The notes: generated from the letters alone by a model not told the origin. Numbered from the stretch's first letter, positions 15,640-24,877 are shown. The stretch is 64,000 bases of DNA from an uncultured Oscillospiraceae bacterium (GCA_910588145.1 CAJUPO010000002.1:117724-181723), one strand, 5' to 3'. Translations and numbers: made by a program.

Positions 15640-16896
15640 ATGTACCAAAATATAATAATTATCATCTTACTTTTAATTTTTTCTGCGCTTTTTTCAAGTT
15701 GTGAAACTGCCTTTTCAAGCGTTAATAAAATAAGGCTTAAAAACTATATAAATCAGGGAAATAAAAAGGCAGAAAAGGCGCTGGAAATTGCCAATTCCTT
15801 TGAAAAGGCTCTTACTGCAATTCTTATCGGAAATAATATAGTAAATATTCTTTCTACTTCAATAAGTACGGTTTTGTTTACACAGATTCTCGGCAGCGGA
15901 GGCGTTGGAGTCGCAACAGTTGTAATGACTATCCTTGTACTTGTGTTCGGAGAGATCACCCCCAAATCATATGCTAAAAATAATGCGGAAAAGTGTGCGC
16001 TGTTTTTTGCTGTTCCGCTTTCCGTACTTTTATGGATCATGACTCCTGTAACATTTATTTTCAGACAGCTTCAAAAATTGTTTGCCTCAGATGATTCTCA
16101 GCCCAGTGTTACAGAAGACGAACTTAAGTATATCATAGATGAGATTGAAGAACAGGGCGTCCTGGAAGAACAGGAAAGCGATCTTGTACGTTCTGCTCTG
16201 GAGTTTGATGAAATAACTGTTGATGAAATATTGATTCCGAGGGTTAATGTCATCGCCATTGAGAGAAATACTCCTTTTGAGGAAATAAAGGAAAAGTTTT
16301 TAAATGAAACATATTCAAGACTTCCGGTATATGAAAAAAGCATAGATAATATAATAGGCTTTATTACCAACAAGAGCTTTTTCAGACTCATGATTGAGGG
16401 TAAGGAAGACATAGGAGAAATTATTCAGGAAATCATACATATTTCAGATTTAAAGCTTATCAGTGAAGCGTTAAAGGAAATGCAGAAAAATAAGCTGCAT
16501 ATTGCAGTAGTTATGGACCAATACGGCGGTACTAAGGGCATAATTACCATGGAGGACATCATAGAAGAACTCGTTGGTGAGATCTATGATGAAGAGGATG
16601 AGATCATTTTTAATTTTTCACAGACCGGTGAAAATGAATATGAAGTATCCGGAGAACTGAGTATCAGCGATATGCTTGATAATCTTGAACTTGACAGCGA
16701 TTGTGTGGAAAGCGCAAGCAATACAATCGGCGGTTGGGTTATGGAGCTCCTTGGACACGTGGCTAATGAAGGGGAAACAACCGAGAGCGGCGTATTTAAA
16801 ATGACAGTACTGGAAACGGACGACCAAAAGATACTTAAAGTAAGGGTTGTTGTTTCAGATTCTTCTGAAAATGATGAATCTGATGAACAGAACTAA
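15640..16896 (+). CDS. CNNM/CorC family (HlyC-like) transporter with CBS domains
   Basis: A 418-residue membrane protein of the hemolysin C/CorC group, now viewed as Mg2+/Na+ or cation transport proteins. An N-terminal CNNM (DUF21) domain with about four membrane segments spans residues 1-150 and contains GEITPKS. A tandem CBS pair (about 190-315) follows, including IPRVNVIAI and VVMDQYGGTKGIITMEDI, the latter being the second CBS signature. A CorC_HlyC domain (about 325-405) ends the protein. AGGAGGG lies just before the ATG. Monocistronic, with a bidirectional terminator shared with purA. Confidence 0.92.
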   Translation: MYQNIIIIILLLIFSALFSSCETAFSSVNKIRLKNYINQGNKKAEKALEIANSFEKALTAILIGNNIVNILSTSISTVLFTQILGSGGVGVATVVMTILVLVFGEITPKSYAKNNAEKCALFFAVPLSVLLWIMTPVTFIFRQLQKLFASDDSQPSVTEDELKYIIDEIEEQGVLEEQESDLVRSALEFDEITVDEILIPRVNVIAIERNTPFEEIKEKFLNETYSRLPVYEKSIDNIIGFITNKSFFRLMIEGKEDIGEIIQEIIHISDLKLISEALKEMQKNKLHIAVVMDQYGGTKGIITMEDIIEELVGEIYDEEDEIIFNFSQTGENEYEVSGELSISDMLDNLELDSDCVESASNTIGGWVMELLGHVANEGETTESGVFKMTVLETDDQKILKVRVVVSDSSENDESDEQN

Positions 16897-16914
16897 AAAT
16901 AATTTATTAATAAA

Positions 16915-16955
16915 AAACCAGAGAATGTAAAAATTCTCTGGTTTAATTTTTTTAT
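16915..16955. terminator. Bidirectional terminator between corC-like gene and purA
   Basis: AAACCAGAGAAT (16915-16926) pairs with ATTCTCTGGTTT (16933-16944). There is an A-run on the left and a T-run on the right, so it serves both convergent genes. Confidence 0.88.
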
Positions 16956-16969
16956 ACAATCAATACAGC

Positions 16970-18244
16970 TTATCTTTCAATGATCTGTGTTCTGTCAGGA
17001 CCAACGCCGATCATAGCTACCTTACAGTCGCAAAGCTCTTCAAGTCTGAGGATATATTTCTGACAAGCTTCAGGAAGCTCCTCGAAGCTGCGGCAGCCTG
17101 TAATATCTTCATTAAAGCCTTCAAATTCTTCATAAACCGGCAGGCATCCGCTGAGCTCCTCAAGAGTCGGAGGGAAGTTTTCAAGGATATTGCCGTCAGG
17201 CATCTTATAGCCTACGCAAACCTTTAACGTATCAAGACCGCATAGTGTATCCAGCTTGTTGATAGCTAAACCGTCAAGACCGTTTACTCTAACTGAATGT
17301 CTTACTATTACAGCGTCAAACCAGCCTGTTCTTCTCGGACGTCCCGTAGTAGTTCCAAATTCTCCGCCGACATTTCTGATTTTATCGCCGGTTTCGTCGT
17401 CAAGCTCGGTAGGGAAAGGTCCCTTTCCAACTCTTGTAGTATATGCCTTAGCAACGCCGATTATATTTGTGATAACCTTTGGTCCTACGCCGGTTCCGAC
17501 GCATACGCCTGCTGAAAGCGGATGGGATGAGGTAACATATGGATATGTACCGAAATCTATATCGAGAAGAGTTGCCTGAGCGCCTTCAAACATAATTGTC
17601 TTGCCGGCCTTTGAGGCTTCATATGTTAGAACTGAAACATCTGCTACATAAGGAGCAAGAATCTTTCCGTATTCAGTATATTCCTTTATAACCTCTTCAA
17701 GATCAAAAGCGTTTCCGCCGTAGACCTCAGTTATGATTTTATTTTTAAGTTTACCGGTTGCTCTTGCCTTTTCAGCGAAAACTTCCGGATTTATCAGGTC
17801 ATAGATTCTTATTCCGCAGCGTTCGTATTTGTCCATATAAGTCGGACCGATACCTCTTTTAGTAGTTCCGATATCAGAATTGCCTCTGAATTCCTCTGAA
17901 AGTCCGTCAAGAACAATATGCCATGGCATAACCACGTGTGCTCTCGGATCAATTTTAAGGTTTGAAGTTGAAACTCCTCTTTCAGCAAGTGAGTTAAGTT
18001 CTCCGATAAAATCCTTAGGGTCAAGAACAACGCCGGCACCTATAAGACAAAGCTTATCCGGATAAAGAATACCGGATGGTATAAGATGCAGCTTATAAGT
18101 TTCACCATTATTAACAACCGTGTGACCGGCATTATTACCGCCCTGAGAACGAACAACTACTTCAGCTCTTGATGCGAGAATGTCTATTATTTTACCTTTT
18201 CCTTCGTCTCCCCACTGGGTTCCGATGACAATATTTGCAGGCAT
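16970..18244 (-). CDS. purA: Adenylosuccinate synthetase
   Basis: A 424-residue GTP-dependent enzyme joining IMP and aspartate to adenylosuccinate, the first committed step to AMP. The P-loop-like start GTQWGDEGKGK is at the N terminus, followed by GGNNAGHT; the IMP-binding segment TTKRGIGP and the late GTTTGRPRR are all present. The start ATG 18244 is chosen because AGAGG lies upstream and MPANIVIG is the normal N terminus; a TTG six codons earlier has no ribosome site. Its promoter lies at 18298-18326. Confidence 0.97.
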   Translation of the reverse strand: MPANIVIGTQWGDEGKGKIIDILASRAEVVVRSQGGNNAGHTVVNNGETYKLHLIPSGILYPDKLCLIGAGVVLDPKDFIGELNSLAERGVSTSNLKIDPRAHVVMPWHIVLDGLSEEFRGNSDIGTTKRGIGPTYMDKYERCGIRIYDLINPEVFAEKARATGKLKNKIITEVYGGNAFDLEEVIKEYTEYGKILAPYVADVSVLTYEASKAGKTIMFEGAQATLLDIDFGTYPYVTSSHPLSAGVCVGTGVGPKVITNIIGVAKAYTTRVGKGPFPTELDDETGDKIRNVGGEFGTTTGRPRRTGWFDAVIVRHSVRVNGLDGLAINKLDTLCGLDTLKVCVGYKMPDGNILENFPPTLEELSGCLPVYEEFEGFNEDITGCRSFEELPEACQKYILRLEELCDCKVAMIGVGPDRTQIIER

Positions 18245-18297
18245 TTTTTTACCTCTTTCCAATCTTTATAAATTTATGCGTATAATATACACAATCT

Positions 18298-18326
18298 ATT
18301 ATATCAGATAGAAGAAACATTTTCAA
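18298..18326 (-). promoter_or_regulatory. Promoter of purA
   Basis: On the minus strand TTGAAA (18326-18321), 17 bases, TATAAT (18303-18298). It gives a leader of about 45 bases. No PurR box or purine riboswitch is recognised in it. Confidence 0.75.
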
Positions 18327-18459
18327 GTATAATATGCAGTTTTTTTACATAAGAAAACATAACATACCATCACTTTTTATATTATCTGCGCCGCTTTTTT
18401 GTTGAAATACGGTTTTATTGACAAATGAATGCGAACTGTATAAAAAATTGCAAATATAC

Positions 18460-18489
18460 TTGATAATTTACTGTCTTTAGTGTTATAAT
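18460..18489 (+). promoter_or_regulatory. Orphan plus-strand promoter pointing into an antisense gene end
   Basis: TTGATA (18460-18465), 18 bases, TATAAT (18484-18489). It faces the 3' end of the minus-strand membrane protein gene and, further on, malQ. The only ORF next to it (ATG 18498, 18 codons) has no ribosome site. It may drive an antisense RNA or a long malQ leader. Confidence 0.45.
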
Positions 18490-18511
18490 ATAAACGCATG
18501 GAAAAATTTAT

Positions 18512-18901
18512 TTATATATTTTCCAGTCGCTTATTTATAATTTTGCAAACATAAAAAGCCGGAATGCATATAAGGAACCATAGCCCTGTAAAGGGCAGGC
18601 ATATTTGTCCTAATAGATTCATGGGCATATCTGAATAATCCCATACGTGCCAGTGCATAATTATGTTTACAATAACTCCTACTGTAAACTCAAAGGATGT
18701 TATTACAAGCGAACCGATAATACATTTTTTCCATAGTGAAATATCTTTTATATTGGTCTGCATTTTATAAAGAACGACAAGAATCACTCCGCCGGTTAAT
18801 GTCATAGTCCAGTGAGTGAATCCTCTCGCAGTAATTTCAATAAGACTGTAAACAAAGCAGCCAGTGAGAAATACTAAGACTGAGGATGAAATTTTTTGCA
18901 T
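18512..18901 (-). CDS. Small membrane protein of the CmpB / 'ABC-transporter type IV' family
   Basis: A 129-residue integral membrane protein with about four hydrophobic helices. It matches the family Pfam calls putative ABC-transporter type IV, with VYSLIEITARGFTHWTM, EFTVGVIVNI, WDYSDMPMNLLGQICLPF and a final WFLICIPAF. The transport label is not well proven. The start ATG 18901 is chosen because AGGGG lies eight bases upstream; a longer frame to 18964 adds a basic, non-conserved N terminus. A second, longer member of the family lies at 45693-46220 in this window. Confidence 0.82.
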   Translation of the reverse strand: MQKISSSVLVFLTGCFVYSLIEITARGFTHWTMTLTGGVILVVLYKMQTNIKDISLWKKCIIGSLVITSFEFTVGVIVNIIMHWHVWDYSDMPMNLLGQICLPFTGLWFLICIPAFYVCKIINKRLENI

Positions 18902-19016
18902 TGCGTTTCCCCTTTTTTTATTTTTCTGTAACTTATTATATATAGTTTTTTGGTTAATATACATAACAGCCGTACTGAAATAATAGTTGAAAATTACGGC
19001 AGAATGGAGATTTATT

Positions 19017-20492
19017 ATGAGGAAAAGCGGTATTTTAATGCATATCTCAAGCCTTCCGTCTGAATACGGAATTGGAAAAATGGGAAAATCAGCGTATGAT
19101 TTTGTTGATTTTCTTGTTAAAGCCGGAGTTAAATGCTGGCAAATTCTTCCTTTATCTCCTACAAGCTACGGAGATTCACCTTATCAGTCATTTTCGGTTT
19201 ATGCCGGCAACCCTTATTTTATTGATTTTGATACCCTCAGACAGGAAGGTCTTCTTAAAAAAAGCGATTATGTTGATTTGAAGTGGCAGGACAGTGATAA
19301 GCAGGTTAATTACAGTAAAATATATAACAATTGCTATAAGGTGCTTAAAGCAGCTTATAAAACATACCGGCATGATCTTTCTCAGAAATATAAGGATTTT
19401 GCTGACGAAAACAGCTATTGGCTTGATGATTATGCTTTGTTTATGGCGCTGAAGTTTAAAAATGACGGCAGGCCGTGGTATGAATGGGACAGCAAAGTGG
19501 CTCAGCGTGATCCAAAGGCATTGAAAAAGGTTTCTGAGGAACTAAAGAAGGACATTGAATTTTTTAAGTTTATACAATATAAATTTTTCAGTCAATGGAC
19601 TAATCTGAAAAAGTATGCTAATGACAAGGGTATTGAAATTATCGGCGATATGCCTATTTACGTTTCATATGACAGCGTCGAGGTATGGGTGTCGCCGGAG
19701 CTCTTTTTGCTTGATAAAAACAAGAAGCCTCTTGACGTTGCAGGGTGTCCTCCTGATGAATTTGCTGTTACAGGACAGCTTTGGGGAAATCCGATATATG
19801 ACTGGGAATATCATAAAAAGCAGAATTATCAGTGGTGGATAAACCGTCTGAAATTTTCAGTTTCCATTTATGATATTTTGAGAATAGACCATTTCAGAGG
19901 CTTTGAAAGCTTTTATGCTATACCGTATGGAAATGAAACTGCCGAAAACGGCGAATGGAGAAAAGGACCGGGCGCAGCATTATTCAAGGCGGCTGAAAAG
20001 GAACTGGGAGAACTTAATATTATCGCAGAAGATTTAGGCTTTATTACCGAGGATGTACGCAGTATGCTCAGTGAAGTAGGCTATCCCGGAATGAAGGTAA
20101 TGCAGTTTGCTTTCGGAAACGGAAGCGCTGATGAAAATCTTCCGCATAATTTTACTGATTCAAATTGTATCGCTTATACCGGAACTCATGATAATGAAAC
20201 CCTGAGAGGATGGGTAAATTCACTATCTGCCGACGCACTTAAGCACTGCATGGTTTATTTGGGCGTTAAAAAGAAAAAGGATATTCCAAAGGGAATTGTC
20301 CGTGAAGCGTGGAAGAGCGTTGCAGGCATAGCTGTTGCTCAAATGCAGGATTTTCTTAATTCTGATCCGTCAGAAAGAATGAATACCCCGTCCGTATTAG
20401 GCGGTAACTGGCAGTTTAGAACCCGTGAAAGCGATTTTAGTGATAAACTGGCTAAGAAAATAATGAAAATTAATAAATTGTATAACAGATAA
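19017..20492 (+). CDS. malQ: 4-alpha-glucanotransferase (amylomaltase, GH77)
   Basis: A 491-residue cytoplasmic enzyme that moves maltodextrin chains between acceptors and releases glucose. The catalytic triad of GH77 is visible: D291 in RIDHFRG, E338 in IIAEDLG and D392 in GTHDNET, spaced as in E. coli MalQ. The N-terminal signature GILMHISSLPSEYGIG and the substrate loop SPTSYGDSPYQSFS are present. The start ATG 19017 has GGAGA before it; ten extra upstream codons lack a ribosome site. glgP begins nine bases after its stop, so both form an operon that turns glycogen and maltodextrins into glucose 1-phosphate. Confidence 0.96.
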   Translation: MRKSGILMHISSLPSEYGIGKMGKSAYDFVDFLVKAGVKCWQILPLSPTSYGDSPYQSFSVYAGNPYFIDFDTLRQEGLLKKSDYVDLKWQDSDKQVNYSKIYNNCYKVLKAAYKTYRHDLSQKYKDFADENSYWLDDYALFMALKFKNDGRPWYEWDSKVAQRDPKALKKVSEELKKDIEFFKFIQYKFFSQWTNLKKYANDKGIEIIGDMPIYVSYDSVEVWVSPELFLLDKNKKPLDVAGCPPDEFAVTGQLWGNPIYDWEYHKKQNYQWWINRLKFSVSIYDILRIDHFRGFESFYAIPYGNETAENGEWRKGPGAALFKAAEKELGELNIIAEDLGFITEDVRSMLSEVGYPGMKVMQFAFGNGSADENLPHNFTDSNCIAYTGTHDNETLRGWVNSLSADALKHCMVYLGVKKKKDIPKGIVREAWKSVAGIAVAQMQDFLNSDPSERMNTPSVLGGNWQFRTRESDFSDKLAKKIMKINKLYNR

Positions 20493-20501
20493 GGAGACAG
20501 C

Positions 20502-22838
20502 ATGGAACAATACAAAAACTTTTTGAAATCAGCTCTTCAGGCAGCAAAGGCGCCTCAGGAGGTTCATAATGCTATTGGAAGAGCGGTAATGGAATATGCC
20601 GGTGAAAGCTGGAAAGAGTCAAAAAATGCGCATTTGAACAGCCGGCGTGCCTGCTACTTTTCAATGGAGTTTCTGGTTGGCAGAAGTATATTCAATAACC
20701 TTATGTGCATAGGAATTTATGATGAAACTGAAAAGATTCTTAATGAAATGGGAAAGAGTCTTTCCGACCTTGAAGAAATAGAGGACGCTGCCCTGGGCAA
20801 CGGAGGACTTGGACGTCTTGCGGCATGTTTCCTGGATAGTGCGGCTTCTATGAATCTTCCTCTTGATGGTTACGGAATCAGATATAAGTACGGATTGTTC
20901 AAACAGGGAATGGAAAACGGATTCCAGACAGAAACAGCCGACGACTGGACAAGATACGGCGACCCATGGGCAGTCAGATGCGATGAGGATACTGTTGAGG
21001 TTTGCTACAATGGGCAGACTGTAAAGGCTGTACCGTATGATATGCCGATTTTCGGCTGTAAGACAAATCATATCAGCACTTTGAGATTATGGCAGTCAGA
21101 GGCTGTTAATGAATTTGATTTTCATCTTTTCAACGATCAGAAATATCTGGAGGCAAGCCGTGAAAAGATAAGCGCTGAGGATATTTCAAGGGTGCTTTAT
21201 CCTAACGACGATACAAGAGAGGGTAAAAAATTAAGGCTAAAACAGCAGTACTTTTTCTGTTCAGCGTCGCTCCAGGATATTGTTAAAAAGCATATAGAAC
21301 GATTTGGATCTCTTGAAAATATTGCAGATAGTATCACTATTCAGCTTAATGATACTCATCCGGTTATTTCTATTCCGGAGCTGATACGTCTGCTTATGAA
21401 GGACGGCATGAGCTTTGACAAGGCTTTTGCAGTATCAAGAAAAGTATTTAACTATACTAACCATACTGTAATGCCGGAAGCGCTTGAAAAGTGGGAGTGC
21501 TCCCTTGTGGAAGAACTTCTTCCAGAGATTTACGGTATTATTCTTCAAATTCATGAAAAACTGATTTCTGATATGTATGCAGCTTCTGTTAAGGCTGAAA
21601 CCTTGGAAAAAATTAAGATTGTCAGAAATAACCTTGTCCATATGGCTGATATGGCAGTTTACTGCTCCTCTTATGTAAACGGCGTTGCTGAAATTCATAC
21701 TGAAATTTTAAAGGATACTGTTCTTGCTGATTGGTATGGTATTTATCCTGAGAGATTCCAGAATAAAACAAACGGCATTACTCAGCGCCGCTGGCTTGGT
21801 CTGTGCAACAAAAATCTTTCCTCACTTATAACCGAACTTCTGGGAACAGATAACTGGATGATTGATCTTGATAAGCTGAAAGAACTTGAAAAATATGCAG
21901 ATGATGAAGAAATTATAGATCGTTTCCTTGAAATAAAGAAGGACAACAAGGCTTGCTTGGCTGAATATATCAAAAAAACTGAGGGAATTGAGATTAATCC
22001 AGATTCAGTTTTTGACATTCAGATAAAGCGTCTGCATGAATATAAGCGGCAGCTTTTAAATGCTTTTTCTATTCTGTGGCTTTACTTTGGAATCAAGTCC
22101 GGTGAGATTACCAACATGAATCCTGTAACCTTCATATTCGGTGCAAAATCTGCACCCGGTTATCGCAGGGCAAAGGGTATAATTAAATATATTAATGAGA
22201 TTGCAAAGCTTGTTGAATCAGATGAAGAGGTACGTAAATTTATAAAGGTAGTTTTTGTATCCAATTACAATGTTTCTTATGCAGAAAAACTGATTCCGGC
22301 CGCTGATATTTCAGAACAGATCTCTACTGCCGGAACAGAAGCGTCGGGAACCGGTAATATGAAGCTTATGCTTAACGGTGCTGTTACTCTTGGAACATAT
22401 GACGGCGCTAATATTGAGATTACTGAAGAGGCCGGAGAAGATAACAACTATATTTTCGGCGCAAGGGTTGAAGAACTTAAGGAAATTATGCCTGAATACA
22501 ACAGCCGCAAGCTTATTTCTGAAAATGAAAAAATAAGAAGGGTTGTTACAACGCTTATTGACGGTACTGTTTCCGACGGCGGAACAGGATACTTCAGGGA
22601 ACTTTACTATTCTCTTACTGACGGTGCGTCATGGCATTCACCGGATAATTACTATCTGCTTGGCGACCTTGAAAATTATATGGAGGTCAAGCTTAAGTGT
22701 ATCAGTGATTTCAGCGATAAGAAAGCTATCGGCAGAAAAATGTGGCTGAATATGTGTAATGCAGGTAAATTCAGCTCAGACAGAACCATTAAAGACTATG
22801 CTGAAAACATTTGGCATATTGGAAAAGTACAGGAATAA
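20502..22838 (+). CDS. glgP: Glycogen / maltodextrin phosphorylase (GT35)
   Basis: A 778-residue PLP-dependent phosphorylase that releases glucose 1-phosphate from alpha-1,4-glucans. The PLP lysine is K621 in TGNMKLMLNGA, followed by the family mark TLGTYDGANIEI. The N-terminal part holds ALGNGGLGRLAACFLDS, and QLNDTHP is present. AAGGAG precedes the ATG. The protein is shorter than animal enzymes and lacks their N-terminal regulatory phosphorylation region, as usual in bacteria. It is paired with malQ in one operon. Confidence 0.97.
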   Translation: MEQYKNFLKSALQAAKAPQEVHNAIGRAVMEYAGESWKESKNAHLNSRRACYFSMEFLVGRSIFNNLMCIGIYDETEKILNEMGKSLSDLEEIEDAALGNGGLGRLAACFLDSAASMNLPLDGYGIRYKYGLFKQGMENGFQTETADDWTRYGDPWAVRCDEDTVEVCYNGQTVKAVPYDMPIFGCKTNHISTLRLWQSEAVNEFDFHLFNDQKYLEASREKISAEDISRVLYPNDDTREGKKLRLKQQYFFCSASLQDIVKKHIERFGSLENIADSITIQLNDTHPVISIPELIRLLMKDGMSFDKAFAVSRKVFNYTNHTVMPEALEKWECSLVEELLPEIYGIILQIHEKLISDMYAASVKAETLEKIKIVRNNLVHMADMAVYCSSYVNGVAEIHTEILKDTVLADWYGIYPERFQNKTNGITQRRWLGLCNKNLSSLITELLGTDNWMIDLDKLKELEKYADDEEIIDRFLEIKKDNKACLAEYIKKTEGIEINPDSVFDIQIKRLHEYKRQLLNAFSILWLYFGIKSGEITNMNPVTFIFGAKSAPGYRRAKGIIKYINEIAKLVESDEEVRKFIKVVFVSNYNVSYAEKLIPAADISEQISTAGTEASGTGNMKLMLNGAVTLGTYDGANIEITEEAGEDNNYIFGARVEELKEIMPEYNSRKLISENEKIRRVVTTLIDGTVSDGGTGYFRELYYSLTDGASWHSPDNYYLLGDLENYMEVKLKCISDFSDKKAIGRKMWLNMCNAGKFSSDRTIKDYAENIWHIGKVQE

Positions 22839-22935
22839 TTTATTCTAAAAACTTTAATTTATAATGCTATTTGTTCATATTTACTAAATTATAAGTGTTA
22901 AAGCGTTACAAAACAGAAAAATTTTTTAAAATTCC

Positions 22936-22964
22936 TTGTTTATTTATTAAAATTAGGGTATAAT
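22936..22964 (+). promoter_or_regulatory. Promoter of ireB
   Basis: TTGTTT (22936-22941), 17 bases, TATAAT (22959-22964), 28 bases before the start codon. Confidence 0.75.
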
Positions 22965-22992
22965 AGTATTATCAAAAGGGGGCTGAAGTTAA

Positions 22993-23238
22993 ATGTGCGA
23001 TAAAACAATGACATTTTCTGTTAATGATGAAAAGGAATTTGAATTAAAAAGAAATCTTACTATTATTTATGATGCGTTGATTCAGAAAGGCTACAACCCC
23101 ATAAATCAAATTGTCGGATATATTCTTTCAGAAGATCCGACATACATAACCACATATAATAATGCAAGAAGCATTATCCGTCATATTGACAGGGATGAAC
23201 TTCTTCAGGTGTTGGTTAAGTCTTATCTTGACGCTTAA
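22993..23238 (+). CDS. ireB: IreB family regulatory phosphoprotein
   Basis: An 81-residue helical cytoplasmic protein of the IreB/YrzL family (former DUF965). In Enterococcus IreB is phosphorylated on N-terminal threonines by the PASTA kinase IreK and limits cephalosporin tolerance. The conserved core EKGYNPINQIVGY is represented by QKGYNPINQIVGYIL; the ending RHIDRDELLQVLV is typical as well. Two candidate phospho-threonines, T5 and T7, lie in TMTF. In many Firmicutes ireB is followed by the RuvX-type nuclease gene yqgF; here it is alone, with its own promoter and terminator. Confidence 0.93.
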   Translation: MCDKTMTFSVNDEKEFELKRNLTIIYDALIQKGYNPINQIVGYILSEDPTYITTYNNARSIIRHIDRDELLQVLVKSYLDA

Positions 23239-23259
23239 AAATTTACATCATTAATAAAA

Positions 23260-23290
23260 AAGCTCAGGCTAAAAACCTGAGCTTAATTTT
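23260..23290. terminator. Bidirectional terminator between ireB and hydrogenase
   Basis: AAGCTCAGG (23260-23268) pairs with CCTGAGCTT (23276-23284), with A-rich sequence on the left and a T-run on the right. Confidence 0.87.
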
Positions 23291-24718
23291 TTATTCTTTT
23301 GTTTTTTCTACGGAATGCACTGAACTTGAAATCGTTTTTTCAGCGGCTAAGTGTCCGTATTTATCAACTAAATTTTTATCTTTAACTCCGTGTGTCAGGC
23401 AGCCGGCACCGCCTATACAGCCGCCGCTGCAAGCCATTCCTTCAATAAAGTTATTATGAAGAACGTGCTTTGAAGCCCTCAGCAGAGCTGAACGGCAGGC
23501 TTCAATACCGTCGCATATAATCGGATCATATGAAAATTCCGTCATGTTATGCTCAAAGAGAGCCTGACGTACAGCGTCCGATACACCGCCGCTTCTTGCG
23601 AATATACGTCCGTAATATGAGGCGTCATCAAGTGGCGTTTCTTCAAGCTGTGTTATATCTATCTCTCTGCCGTCAAGGAGCGCCTGGAGCTCTTCAAAGG
23701 TGATTACGCTGTCAACATAGGGCTTGACTTCTTCCTTGCGGAATTCCATTTTCTTAGCAGTACATGGTCCGATAAAAACTATCTTTGCCTGGGGATCCTT
23801 TTCTTTCAGATACCGTGACACCTCAGCCATAGGCGAAAGATTTGATGAAATATGTTCTGTCATATCCGGAACGTGCTTATGTATATAATCAACAAATGCC
23901 GGACAGCATGAGCTTGTCAGGAATTTCTTTTCAGCAAGCTCAGTGGCTTCCTTATAAGCTACCATATCGGCGCCCAGAGCCGCTTCAACTACATAATTAA
24001 ATCCCAGTTCCTTTATACCGCTGATGACCTGCCCTAATTTAGCATATGAAAACTGACTTGATACAGACGGCGCAACAACAGCATAAAGATTTCCGGTTTT
24101 GGCTTTTATCATGTCTATAACTTCAAGTATGTATGATTTGTCGGCTATTGCACCAAACGGGCACTGATAAGCGCATGCACCGCAGGATATGCATTTATTG
24201 TTGTCAATTTCAGCACAGTTGTCTTTGCCCCTCTTTATGGCATTGATCTTGCACGCTCTTTCACAAGGTCTTTTACTGTTGGATATAGCGCCGTAAGGAC
24301 AGACAGCGGCACATCTTCCGCATTCTATACAGTTTTCCTTATTAATAATAGCCTTATTATCTTTGTCAAATGATATTGCGTGTTTCATACAGGCGTCTTC
24401 GCATCTATGTGCCATACAGCCGCGGCAGAGATCGTTTATTACGTTATAACCGCTGACAGGGCATTCATCGCAGGCTATATCTATAACTTCTATTACATTG
24501 GGATTCTTTTTATTTCCGCCGAGAGCAAGCTTAATACGTTCGCTTAAAATAGCCTTTTCCTTATAAATACAGCATCTGGTAATGGATTCGGGTCCTTTGA
24601 TAATTACATCGGGTATTTCTGTATAGCAGTCCATAAGACGGTCTTCAAATGCAAGTTTTGTTATTTCTCTTAGGATCTTATATTTATGGTATTGGATTTT
24701 GGTATCAAATTTTCTCAT
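23291..24718 (-). CDS. [FeFe] hydrogenase, monomeric group B-like
   Basis: A 475-residue cytoplasmic hydrogenase. The N-terminal third is cysteine-rich (C83, C86, C98, C101, C106, C110), then come ferredoxin-type cluster motifs (C130, C133, C136, C140; C176, C179, C182, C186). The H-cluster domain has motif L1 as S270-C-C-P-A-F, L2 as IGPCTAKKME with Gly where group A enzymes have Met, and L3 as GMACSGGCIGGAG (C430, C434). These variants and the short C terminus fit group B enzymes, whose physiological role is poorly known. A GGAGG site precedes the ATG. No HydE/F/G maturase or electron-transfer partner is nearby. The promoter carries a palindrome in its spacer. Confidence 0.88.
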   Translation of the reverse strand: MRKFDTKIQYHKYKILREITKLAFEDRLMDCYTEIPDVIIKGPESITRCCIYKEKAILSERIKLALGGNKKNPNVIEVIDIACDECPVSGYNVINDLCRGCMAHRCEDACMKHAISFDKDNKAIINKENCIECGRCAAVCPYGAISNSKRPCERACKINAIKRGKDNCAEIDNNKCISCGACAYQCPFGAIADKSYILEVIDMIKAKTGNLYAVVAPSVSSQFSYAKLGQVISGIKELGFNYVVEAALGADMVAYKEATELAEKKFLTSSCCPAFVDYIHKHVPDMTEHISSNLSPMAEVSRYLKEKDPQAKIVFIGPCTAKKMEFRKEEVKPYVDSVITFEELQALLDGREIDITQLEETPLDDASYYGRIFARSGGVSDAVRQALFEHNMTEFSYDPIICDGIEACRSALLRASKHVLHNNFIEGMACSGGCIGGAGCLTHGVKDKNLVDKYGHLAAEKTISSSVHSVEKTKE

Positions 24719-24763
24719 TTTTTCCTCCTGAAAGTTTGATAATTATTTGTCATTTCAAAAAGA

Positions 24764-24792
24764 ATTATAACACATTGAATGTGATGTGTCAA
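24764..24792 (-). promoter_or_regulatory. Consensus promoter of the hydrogenase with an operator-like palindrome
   Basis: On the minus strand TTGACA (24792-24787), exactly 17 bases, TATAAT (24769-24764). The spacer holds the perfect inverted repeat CACATT-G-AATGTG (24771-24783). A protein bound there would block RNA polymerase, so a repressor, perhaps redox-responsive, is likely. It does not match the usual Rex or Fnr sites. Confidence 0.75.
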
Positions 24793-24877
24793 CGTGTTTG
24801 AATGAAATCAAAATATTTAAAAGTTTCAAGGCTTGTGGGGACCAAAGTCAGAGGTGCAGCGTTCAGACTTGAAATAA

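Noticed and set aside
18498..18554. An 18-codon frame after the orphan promoter
   Set aside because: No ribosome site and full antisense overlap with a conserved gene end.
24820..24875. Structured RNA formed by TTTCAAG...CTTGAAA between two minus-strand genes
   Set aside because: Only the outer seven-base arms pair; the 37-base interior shows no clear structure and there is no promoter for it.
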